Source of the DNA: Candidatus Woesearchaeota archaeon
GTDB taxonomy: Archaea > Nanobdellota > Nanobdellia > Woesearchaeales > SM23-78
Assembly: GCA_019322375.1 (NCBI GenBank)
Contig: JAHWIP010000065.1
Coordinates: 1 to 26,894 of the forward strand
DNA length: 26,894 bases
Reading direction: 5' to 3'
Shown here piece after piece: positions 1 through 6,341 of the stretch (within the stretch, counting starts at the first letter, position 1; the number at the start of each line of letters is the position of its first letter). The notes under the pieces were generated by a model. The model saw only the letters and a program-made list of their open reading frames with translations, searched no databases and had not been told where the DNA came from. The translations under genes were made by a program, and so were the position numbers.

Positions 1-10
1 TAAAAACCCA

Positions 11-20
11 AAATATATAA
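11..20 (+). promoter_or_regulatory. TATA-like box of the first gene
   Basis: An AAATATATAA block is centred about 28 bases before the ATG at 44. In archaea transcription starts roughly 25-27 bases after the box centre, so the message would begin almost at the start codon (leaderless). This is one of the points arguing for an archaeal host. Confidence 0.45.
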
Positions 21-43
21 AATAAGCAAGATTGCTGTTTTCT

Positions 44-376
44 ATGACTGAAAAAAGATTCAAAGCAGTATTCATAGCGCATGTTCCTGATGCAGACCCA
101 GCCAAGCACAGAAGCGTCATGAAAACATCTCTTTACGAGTTTACAACAGTATTTGTAAGAACAGATGATGAAGCAGTAAAAATAGCCAAAGAACTCGCAG
201 AAAAACAAGGAGTACACTCATTCTTATTATGCCCAGGCTTCACACACAAAGCAATAGCAAGAATAGTTGATGCAGTAGGTGAAGGCATATCAGTGAATGT
301 AGCCAGAGGCGACCCGCCAAGCAACAAAGCAGCACATAAGATAATGGAAGAAGTAGGGTGGTTTGGGGGGAAGTAG
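44..376 (+). CDS. DUF6506-like small protein
   Basis: A soluble protein of 110 residues with no signal peptide or membrane segment. It shows the pattern I associate with the DUF6506 family: an N-terminal strand, a D-A-D-P-x-K-H-R-S segment near residues 17-25, a central E-A-V-x-I-A-K-E-L helix, an L-C-P-G-F-T-H motif near residue 64 and a final G-x-S-V-N-V-A-R strand. I know of no established biochemical role for that family. The frame is open upstream to a TTG at 32, but the ATG at 44 is preferred because it lies at the right distance from the TATA-like box for a leaderless message. The next gene follows 4 bases after the stop, so the two may be co-transcribed. The family call is from memory of the motif, not a search. 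Confidence 0.6.
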   Translation: MTEKRFKAVFIAHVPDADPAKHRSVMKTSLYEFTTVFVRTDDEAVKIAKELAEKQGVHSFLLCPGFTHKAIARIVDAVGEGISVNVARGDPPSNKAAHKIMEEVGWFGGK

Positions 377-380
377 AAAA

Positions 381-992
381 ATGGGTAAACTCACTCAACA
401 AATGATTAAGAAAGCAATTTCTGAGACAATTATAGAAGAACTTTTTAGAGATTTAGGTTTTTTCGTCTTGAAATTAGGACAAGAGAACACAGTAAATCCG
501 CTGACACAACTACAGAGCTTTATCACTTCTTGTGGCGGAAAATTTAAACTTAATTATAATGATGCGCCGATAACATTTGTACGTAGATTACCAGATTTTG
601 TTATTATTGATAAAAATGGTGTTGTTCAATTTCTTGAAGTGAAATTCCGTGCGAATGGTTACCTTTCTCCAGACCAAAGAGAATCTTGTTTATTGTACCC
701 AAATTATATTTTGGTGGTTAATAACTTTGTTGATGAAGAATTCTTCAAAACTCATTCAAAAAGAGATATTTTTAATGAGCCCATGCCTCAAGAACTCAAA
801 ATGTCGAGATTCCATGTTTGGACTCCTATAGAAACGGAAAGTGAGAAGATGAATGAAGAAACTCATACGCTTGCAATCGAAACTCTAGAAATGTGGTTAA
901 AAGAGAAATATGACTTGGATGCAAAGGAACCCATAGAAAAATATGAGCAATATGTGGCTGAATGGTTATCACAAAAAAAACCTAAGAAATAA
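381..992 (+). CDS. PD-(D/E)XK nuclease-like protein
   Basis: A 203-residue soluble protein. Residues 71-88 contain P-D72, then a spacer, then a hydrophobic strand with E86-V-K88. Together with an acidic N-terminal helix (E19/E20), this is the core signature of the PD-(D/E)XK (restriction-endonuclease-like) fold, so a metal-dependent DNA or RNA nuclease is likely. The C-terminal third (from about residue 120) is charged and helical, with no recognised domain. The start is the ATG at 381; an upstream in-frame TTG at 363 overlaps the previous gene and has no better ribosome site. No methyltransferase or other restriction partner lies beside it. Codons such as CGT, CCG and GCG seem more frequent than in the neighbouring operons, a weak hint of separate ancestry. 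It converges on porB, with only 3 bases between the two stops. Substrate is unknown. Confidence 0.6.
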   Translation: MGKLTQQMIKKAISETIIEELFRDLGFFVLKLGQENTVNPLTQLQSFITSCGGKFKLNYNDAPITFVRRLPDFVIIDKNGVVQFLEVKFRANGYLSPDQRESCLLYPNYILVVNNFVDEEFFKTHSKRDIFNEPMPQELKMSRFHVWTPIETESEKMNEETHTLAIETLEMWLKEKYDLDAKEPIEKYEQYVAEWLSQKKPKK

Positions 993-995
993 TCA

Positions 996-3023
996 CTACT
1001 TCCCACACCACCTCTTCAACTCTTCCCAGCGGGTGTCAACGTTCTTTTGCAACTCTTCTACTATGTGCGCATTCTCTGGCTTCATTAAATGCCTGAATCT
1101 TTTTTGCATTTTAAGCCATTCGATTATTGGCTTTTTATTATCGCCTGGGTCATAATTGAGGGTCCATTTGCCGTTGTCTATTTCATACAAGGGCCAGAAG
1201 CATGTGTCTACTGCCATCTTTGCTAGTTTAAGGGTTAATTGCATTGGGTATTTCCAGCCAGGAACACAAGGGCTTAGAACATTGATAAAAGCAGGTCCTT
1301 TGACTGCAAAGGCTTTTTCTGCTTTTCTTACTAAATCCATATAATTATGTGGGCTGGCTTGTGCAACATAGGGTATATGATGCCCTGCAACAACTGCTGT
1401 TAAGTCTTTTTTAAATTGTTCTTTGCCTTTATGCACTTTTCCTACCTGGGATGTATTGGTCCATGCACCATAAGGAGTACTTGAACTTCTTTGTATTCCT
1501 GTGTTATGCACTACTATTCCGTCTGCTACAAAGTTATGCTCTCCTTCAACTCTTAAATCCAGGGTTGGTTCTTCCTTAACAAACTTTATAGAAATTATTT
1601 TTTCAGAGCTAAAACATTCATTGTCTGCTAAGAAGTCTCTTTGTTTTGTCTGGGATAGATATTTTTTAACGTCAGAGCCTTTTTTCTTGCTAAAACAAAC
1701 ATATCCGTAAGTAGAATCTTCTAATAATTCTCTATAAACAACATAAGTTCCTTTTTTCTTTTTTTGCTGGTGAATCTTACCAACTCTATAATTCATTGTT
1801 TGCAATAATAATTTAAGAGTTTTTAACAATTCAATGCTTGCAGACACATATCTATGGCTTTTTCTTATCTTATACCCGTCTGATAGCATTAACCCTTTGA
1901 TAAAAGCCTCTTTTTCTTTTTGTGGCAGTGTAAAAACCCAGCTTGGAACAAGCTTATTTCTGGCCCCTTTGCCAAAGCCTAATGAATCAATGAATTTGGC
2001 AAGATTTACTGAATAGATGTATGCATAACTCTTATCATTATCCTTAAGCTCTTTCCTAAATATTTTTTTGTAAAGCTCTTTTAATCTCCTCCTTGCTTTT
2101 GTATTGCTTGGTAGGGCAAAGCCAGTCTCTGCTTTGTGCACTCTAATCCAGCCGTCACCAACAAACAATCCTAAGAATTCCATTAGTTCAGGAGTACTCT
2201 TCTTTGGAAGTTTAATTTCATTAATCTTGTTAACCTTATAATCTCCTTTCATAGATAATTTAATAGCAGGAAAAACATAACTCTTGCCTTCTAATGACTT
2301 CTTTAACACAACCACTTCATCTCCTTTTTTTAGTTCAGCTATGGTTTTCCAGACAAGCTTATTCTCTTTCTTCTTTCTGCTTCTGTTAACAACAAGGAAA
2401 GGATGATTAGAAGTTGCTTTTATTGAATGATGCAATGTATTTAACTCATAAATTTTCTTTATGCCATTATCAAAGATTCCTGTGCACCTCTTTAAAACCA
2501 AATTCCCGTTTTTCTGGTTAAAAGCATAAACCTTTTCTCCTTTTTTTATCTCAGTTATTCTTTTCAAGCCTTTCTCAGCCATAATAAGAGTATCAATGCT
2601 CAAACAATTCATGTAGCCTTCATTATCAACACATACATAAACAAAGTTATGCCCTCTTTCAAGAGCACCAGATAATGATTGCAATCCTATGTCATAGGTT
2701 CCTCCGTCTCCTCCAAAAGCAAGGAACTTAATCTCTTTTGTAACTTTGCCTTTTTTCTTTAAAACTTCATAAGCTGCTTCTGCTCCTGAAATAGTTGCAG
2801 CAGCATTTTCAAAAGCATTGTGTATCCAAGGAATATTCCAGGCAGTGTAAGGATAAATGGTTGTGCTTACCTCTAAGCAGCCAGTTGCATTGCTAGCAAC
2901 AATAGGGTCTTTAGTACCTCTCATAACAGCCCTTGCAATAATGGATAAACCACACCCAGGGCAAAGCCTGTGCCCAGGTGCTAATCGTTCTCCTTCCAGT
3001 GCTAGTTCTCTAATATTAGCCAT
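996..3023 (-). CDS. porB: Pyruvate:ferredoxin oxidoreductase beta subunit, intein-containing precursor
   Basis: This is the thiamine-diphosphate and 4Fe-4S subunit of a 2-oxoacid:ferredoxin oxidoreductase, which converts pyruvate and CoA to acetyl-CoA, CO2 and reduced ferredoxin in the cytosol. The precursor has 675 residues. Removing the intein (residues 140-507) leaves 307, normal for the family. Cluster cysteines are visible at C21 and C24 (C-P-G-C-G), C49 (A-T-G-C) and in S-P-C-V-P-G-W of the C-extein. The TPP motif begins at G-G-D-G (about 104-107) and ends in D-N-E-G-Y-M-N, immediately before the intein. The start ATG overlaps the porA stop in a TAATG junction, so the two are translationally coupled. 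The T-x-G-I-Q-R-S region and operon context favour pyruvate as substrate, but 2-oxoisovalerate cannot be excluded from sequence alone. Confidence 0.93.
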   Translation of the reverse strand: MANIRELALEGERLAPGHRLCPGCGLSIIARAVMRGTKDPIVASNATGCLEVSTTIYPYTAWNIPWIHNAFENAAATISGAEAAYEVLKKKGKVTKEIKFLAFGGDGGTYDIGLQSLSGALERGHNFVYVCVDNEGYMNCLSIDTLIMAEKGLKRITEIKKGEKVYAFNQKNGNLVLKRCTGIFDNGIKKIYELNTLHHSIKATSNHPFLVVNRSRKKKENKLVWKTIAELKKGDEVVVLKKSLEGKSYVFPAIKLSMKGDYKVNKINEIKLPKKSTPELMEFLGLFVGDGWIRVHKAETGFALPSNTKARRRLKELYKKIFRKELKDNDKSYAYIYSVNLAKFIDSLGFGKGARNKLVPSWVFTLPQKEKEAFIKGLMLSDGYKIRKSHRYVSASIELLKTLKLLLQTMNYRVGKIHQQKKKKGTYVVYRELLEDSTYGYVCFSKKKGSDVKKYLSQTKQRDFLADNECFSSEKIISIKFVKEEPTLDLRVEGEHNFVADGIVVHNTGIQRSSSTPYGAWTNTSQVGKVHKGKEQFKKDLTAVVAGHHIPYVAQASPHNYMDLVRKAEKAFAVKGPAFINVLSPCVPGWKYPMQLTLKLAKMAVDTCFWPLYEIDNGKWTLNYDPGDNKKPIIEWLKMQKRFRHLMKPENAHIVEELQKNVDTRWEELKRWCGK
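1503..2606 (-). mobile_element. Intein with LAGLIDADG endonuclease in porB
   Basis: A 368-residue in-frame insertion. It begins with Cys in C-L-S-I-D-T-L-I (block A), has the block B motif T-S-N-H-P-F near intein residue 66 and ends F-V-A-D-G-I-V-V-H-N, followed by Thr as the +1 nucleophile. All the residues needed for class 1 splicing are therefore present. The middle holds two dodecapeptides, L-M-E-F-L-G-L-F-V-G-D-G and F-I-K-G-L-M-L-S-D-G-Y. Both keep the acidic residue, so the endonuclease is probably still active. The insertion point is between Asn139 and Thr508 (G-Y-M-N / T-G-I-Q), inside the TPP-binding segment, so the unspliced protein should be inactive. Boundaries are exact at codon level because the flanking host sequence is highly conserved. 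Confidence 0.95.
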
Positions 3024-4207
3024 TATTCCCTCACTCCCAAATACCTTACTCTCTTACTCACATTTCCTTTTTTTACTTCTTCTAATTCATTAAACACTTT
3101 TTTTATCTGGGCAATATCCAGCTCTCTTCCTCCTAAGCCGTAAATATAATCAATTATGTGAGGCTTTTCATTTTCTTCATGAAAACTGCTTCTTATCTCG
3201 CTAAAGATTGGCCCTCCAAATGCTCCAAAGCTATCACTCCTATCTAATACAGCAACTGCTTTTACATGGCAGAGCTTTTCAACAACCATTTCATTAAGAA
3301 ATGGCCTGAAAACTCTCATCTTTAACAAGCCAACTTTCTCTCCTTTTTCTCTTAGCTCATCAACAACCACTCGTACTGTTCCTGCACTGCTGTTAGCGCA
3401 AACAATAACTTTTTCAGCACCTGCTAATCTATAGCCTTCAAAAAAATCATATTTTTTTCCTGTAATTTGTCCAAACTCATTAAATATTTCCCTTATAACT
3501 CTTTTAGCATTCTCCATGGCTAGCACTTGCTGTCTTTTATGCTCAAAATAATAATCAAATAAATCTAATGGACCATAAGTTACTGGCTTGTCAACATCAA
3601 GCAATGGATAATGACCAGCATACTCTCTTACAAAGTTCTTAACAGTCTCATCATCAAGCAATTCAACTGTTTCAACTCCATGGCTGGTTATAAATCCATC
3701 CTGGCAAATCATTACAGGCAACAACACATCTTTATGCTCACCAATCCTTACTCCCATGATAGTGTTTTCATATGCTTCTTCTCCATTCTCAGAATACAAT
3801 TGTATCCAGCAAGTATCCCTGCATCCCATGCTGTCAGAATGATCACAATGAATATTAATTGGTGCACTCAAGGCTCTGTTAACAACATTCATAACAATAG
3901 GCAATCTAGTGCTAGAAGCAATATACACGATTTCCCACATCAAAGCCAGGCCATTAGCACTAGTAGCAGTCATAGCACGAGCACCAGCAGCACTAGCACC
4001 AACACAAGCACTCATAGCACTGTGCTCAGACTCAACAGTCACCAAGTCAGTGTCAACTTCTCCATCAGCAACAAACTGGGAAAAAGAATGCATAATTGGA
4101 GTCTGCGGAGTGATTGGATAAGCAGCAACAACATCAGGATTAATCTGCTTCATAGCTTCAGCTGTGCACTGGGCACCTGTGAATGCTTTACGGGTTTTTT
4201 TTGCCAT
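3023..4207 (-). CDS. porA: Pyruvate:ferredoxin oxidoreductase alpha subunit
   Basis: A 394-residue subunit matching the usual alpha-chain length (about 380-400). The N-terminal domain holds Y-P-I-T-P-Q-T-P near residue 32, the E-S-E-H-S-A strand-turn and the A-T-S-A-N-G-L-A-L-M-W-E motif that contacts thiamine diphosphate. The L-S-A-P-I-N-I-H-C-D segment and a later V-I-V-C-A-N-S-S-A-G-T domain II strand are also typical. It works with PorB, PorC and PorD as the 2-oxoacid:ferredoxin oxidoreductase. The start is the ATG at 4207 (M-A-K-K-T-R-K-A-F); an upstream in-frame TTG overlaps the preceding gene and is less likely. It follows the small membrane gene by 5 bases and overlaps porB by one base. 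Substrate assignment as pyruvate rests on overall resemblance. Confidence 0.93.
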   Translation of the reverse strand: MAKKTRKAFTGAQCTAEAMKQINPDVVAAYPITPQTPIMHSFSQFVADGEVDTDLVTVESEHSAMSACVGASAAGARAMTATSANGLALMWEIVYIASSTRLPIVMNVVNRALSAPINIHCDHSDSMGCRDTCWIQLYSENGEEAYENTIMGVRIGEHKDVLLPVMICQDGFITSHGVETVELLDDETVKNFVREYAGHYPLLDVDKPVTYGPLDLFDYYFEHKRQQVLAMENAKRVIREIFNEFGQITGKKYDFFEGYRLAGAEKVIVCANSSAGTVRVVVDELREKGEKVGLLKMRVFRPFLNEMVVEKLCHVKAVAVLDRSDSFGAFGGPIFSEIRSSFHEENEKPHIIDYIYGLGGRELDIAQIKKVFNELEEVKKGNVSKRVRYLGVRE

Positions 4208-4212
4208 TCTAA

Positions 4213-4620
4213 TCAATTAAACAAAGGTTTTCCTTCCAATTTTTTCTTTTTAATATAATCAACAACAGCCCACCATACAAAGATATAAACAGCAAGAACT
4301 ATAATTGAAGGCGGTGCAACCAGTGCTGTTCCTAAAGGCCCTGTTGTAGCAAAAAAGATTATATAACTTATTATTATAAGCCCTGTTACTGTACCAAAAC
4401 TAATATGAGCCCATAACTTGGCTTTTTTCTTTAATGTAAAGAAATTCACCAGCAAAATTATCCAAGGCACCACAATGATTAAAGTTAGTATTCCAATGAT
4501 GGTCGAGACAGCATTAAGAGTTCCAAGAACAAATAACTGGCTGATTCCATTCCACAGATTAAAATATATTCCTATCAGCATCAGAACACTAAAAACCCAT
4601 ACAACACCTGGTCTTTTCAT
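4213..4620 (-). CDS. Four-helix membrane protein inside the por operon
   Basis: A 135-residue very hydrophobic protein with membrane segments at about residues 7-25, 38-60, 72-91 and 103-122. A basic K-K-K loop follows the second segment and a K-K-K-K tail follows the fourth, which by the positive-inside rule places both ends and this loop in the cytosol. I recognise no family. It sits between porD (12 bases upstream) and porA (5 bases downstream), on the same strand, so it should be co-transcribed with the oxidoreductase. The usual archaeal por operon has no such gene. A membrane anchor for the complex, or a small transporter, would be guesses; only its topology and position are supported. 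Confidence 0.8.
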   Translation of the reverse strand: MKRPGVVWVFSVLMLIGIYFNLWNGISQLFVLGTLNAVSTIIGILTLIIVVPWIILLVNFFTLKKKAKLWAHISFGTVTGLIIISYIIFFATTGPLGTALVAPPSIIVLAVYIFVWWAVVDYIKKKKLEGKPLFN

Positions 4621-4632
4621 TTTTATTACCTC

Positions 4633-4980
4633 TTAATCCTTAAACTCCTTCTCCTCTTTCATCTCAATTGCTTTGAATGGGCATTCTTCTGCACACACAC
4701 CACAGCCTTTGCAATAATCCAGGTCAAATCCACCAAAGTTGCCTAAATTCTCTTTATCACTCACTCCTTTGTGTCCTTTGTTAGGGTCATCAACTTTTCC
4801 AACTTTTACACATGAATCAGGGCATATCATCCAGCAAATCATGCAGTTAGTGCAAAGCTCTGGAATATGGATTGGGCGGAAAGTCCTCCAGTCACCTGTT
4901 TTATACTCTTTGCTATTGCCTGCTTCAATGATTTTACCTCCAATAGGTATTTCTTTCCAGTTCTTTAGTTTACCAGTCAT
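4633..4980 (-). CDS. porD: Pyruvate:ferredoxin oxidoreductase delta subunit (2x 4Fe-4S)
   Basis: A 115-residue ferredoxin-like subunit carrying electrons from the TPP site to external ferredoxin. Two clusters are visible: C-T-N-C-M-I-C-W-M-I-C-P (about residues 43-54) and C-K-G-C-G-V-C-A-E-E-C-P (about 90-101). The preceding W-R-T-F-R-P segment is typical of PorD chains. The start ATG overlaps the porC stop in an ATGA junction, which suggests coupled translation. Length and motif spacing are normal. Confidence 0.94.
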   Translation of the reverse strand: MTGKLKNWKEIPIGGKIIEAGNSKEYKTGDWRTFRPIHIPELCTNCMICWMICPDSCVKVGKVDDPNKGHKGVSDKENLGNFGGFDLDYCKGCGVCAEECPFKAIEMKEEKEFKD

Positions 4981-5546
4981 GCATTAACCTCATTAAAAGC
5001 TCTTTCAAAAGCCTTAACATTCTTTTCAGCCAGGTCCTTGCCTAAGTGATACTCAAAGTGCTTGAACATATGGTTTTTTAGGAATTCATAATCAACACAA
5101 TTAGTTAGTTTTTCAACTGCTCCTAGCATTGCAGTGTTAGTAACAGGCCTTCCAAGCTCTTCAAGAGCAATCTTAACAGCATCTATAACAATTATTTTGC
5201 CATTAAAACCTATCATGCTTTTAACTTCATCAACAGACTGATTAGTATTAACAATTAACAAACCGTCATCACCCAAGCCTTCTGTCACAGGAATGCTTTT
5301 CAACAAAGTCTGGTCAACCACTACAACAACATTAGGATGAGTAACACCAGAATGAAGATAGATAGGCTTGTCACTGATACGAGTATAAGCTTTTACAGGA
5401 GCTCCCTGCCTTTCAGCACCAAACTCAGGAAAGCTCTGAACATACTTGCCCTGCTCAATAGCAGCCTCTGCAAGCAAAGCAGCAGCAGTCTTAGCACCCT
5501 GCCCTCCTCTGCCATGAAACCTTATCTCAAAGATATCCTTAGACAT
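4977..5546 (-). CDS. porC: Pyruvate:ferredoxin oxidoreductase gamma subunit
   Basis: A 189-residue gamma chain, first gene of the operon. It begins with the family hallmark F-H-G-R-G-G-Q-G-A-K-T (about residues 9-20) and continues with F-P-E-F-G-A-E-R-Q-G-A-P and R-I-S-D-K-P-I. Near residue 135 it has the P-V-T-N-T-A-M-L-G-A segment. A GGGTGA ribosome site lies about 6 bases before the ATG. The gamma domain binds CoA in related enzymes; that is family knowledge, not visible here. The operon order C-D-(membrane protein)-A-B is otherwise the standard archaeal one. Confidence 0.94.
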   Translation of the reverse strand: MSKDIFEIRFHGRGGQGAKTAAALLAEAAIEQGKYVQSFPEFGAERQGAPVKAYTRISDKPIYLHSGVTHPNVVVVVDQTLLKSIPVTEGLGDDGLLIVNTNQSVDEVKSMIGFNGKIIVIDAVKIALEELGRPVTNTAMLGAVEKLTNCVDYEFLKNHMFKHFEYHLGKDLAEKNVKAFERAFNEVNA

Positions 5547-5570
5547 TATTCACCCACTCTTTTTTAATTC

Positions 5571-5580
5571 TTATATATCC
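5571..5580 (-). promoter_or_regulatory. Possible TATA-like box of the por operon
   Basis: On the minus strand GGATATATAA lies about 29 bases before the porC ATG. That spacing would give a leaderless start, yet a GGGTGA ribosome site is also present, so the true start site may be further upstream. It is the best AT-rich box in the 109-base gap before the next gene. Confidence 0.35.
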
Positions 5581-5655
5581 TGCTTAATAAAGATTTGTTT
5601 ATATGTTTTTCGAAAGATAGTTCTGGGTTTTTAAATTAATAGAAATAATCTTTTT

Positions 5656-6261
5656 TTATTTGTTTATATATTTTTCATAGATGTTATCCAGATATATTGC
5701 GTTTTCCTTAGCTCTTTCTAAATCATTGGTAATAGTTGCTCCTGGAAGAATACCTATTAACCCACCTATCCCTGCTCCAAATCCAGCAAACGTTTTAATA
5801 AATTGTCTTCTATTTATTTTTTTTGAACTTTTAGATGAAGGTATCAAAAGTAAATAACCACCACCATATGCGGCTGCAGTAGCAGCTCCAAGCCCCAAAG
5901 GATTGCCTATCTTACTAAATATTCCTCTTGTTAAAGAAGAACTGCCAATACATGCATTTAAATCACTTGTTTTTTCCTTGAAATCCTGGTCTAAAGAGTA
6001 TGGCAGCATAGTCCTGTAATTATCATATTTGCCATAAACACTTTCATATTTTTCCAGAAAGGTCTTGCCTTTTGAACGCTCACTTACAACCTTATTTTTA
6101 TATTCCCATTTATCCCATACATTCTTAATTAGTTTAGCTTTATCTGCCTTAATATCAGGTGAAAGATTTTCAATACTCCTAATTATTTTAACAAGAGTGT
6201 CTGTTGAAGGATTTAGAATCTTTGACATGCACGCGAGGAATATGTTTTTACTTATAAACAT
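5656..6261 (-). CDS. Unknown membrane protein with an internal twin-arginine-like motif
   Basis: I do not recognise this protein of about 201 residues. The first 120 residues are soluble and helical with many charged residues. There follow a Gly/Ala-rich hydrophobic stretch (about 121-142), a basic linker containing N-R-R-Q-F-I-K (R151-R152), and a second Gly-rich hydrophobic stretch (about 157-177). The two stretches could form a hairpin in the membrane with a basic cytosolic loop. R-R-x-F-I-K followed by a hydrophobic run resembles a Tat signal, but it is in the middle of the protein. The ATG at 6261 is chosen; an ATG at 6228 is a plausible alternative, and neither has a clear ribosome site. 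The gene is divergent from ppsA and its 3' end faces the por promoter. A function cannot be assigned. Confidence 0.6.
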   Translation of the reverse strand: MFISKNIFLACMSKILNPSTDTLVKIIRSIENLSPDIKADKAKLIKNVWDKWEYKNKVVSERSKGKTFLEKYESVYGKYDNYRTMLPYSLDQDFKEKTSDLNACIGSSSLTRGIFSKIGNPLGLGAATAAAYGGGYLLLIPSSKSSKKINRRQFIKTFAGFGAGIGGLIGILPGATITNDLERAKENAIYLDNIYEKYINK

Positions 6262-6273
6262 TTCTATCAAAAC

Positions 6274-6310
6274 ATTTATATAATCTTATCTCATATTTAC
6301 ATTTTATATA
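6274..6310. promoter_or_regulatory. Divergent promoter region of ppsA and the unknown membrane gene
   Basis: Two AT-rich boxes lie here: CATTTATATAATC (from 6273) and CATTTTATATAG (6300-6311). The first, on +, would start ppsA transcription near 6305, leaving a leader of about 37 bases with a ribosome site. The second, read on -, suits the divergent gene. Which box serves which gene is inferred from spacing only. Confidence 0.35.
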
Positions 6311-6327
6311 GAGTTAACAATAAAAAA

Positions 6328-6334
6328 GAGGTGA
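6328..6334 (+). promoter_or_regulatory. Ribosome binding site that fixes the TTG start of ppsA
   Basis: GAGGTGA is a strong match to the anti-Shine-Dalgarno sequence and lies 7 bases before TTG at 6342. No in-frame ATG lies nearby, so the gene starts with TTG. Confidence 0.7.
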
Positions 6335-6341
6335 ACTTTAC

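Noticed and set aside
3950..4030. Apparent AGCA-rich repeat tract
   Set aside because: It is the codon pattern of an Ala/Ser/Thr-rich conserved segment of porA, not a tandem repeat.
3611..4258. Long plus-strand frame rich in Ser and Thr opposite porA
   Set aside because: It mirrors the Ala/Ser/Thr/Gly-rich codons of the well-supported alpha subunit; no ribosome site, and low-complexity translation.
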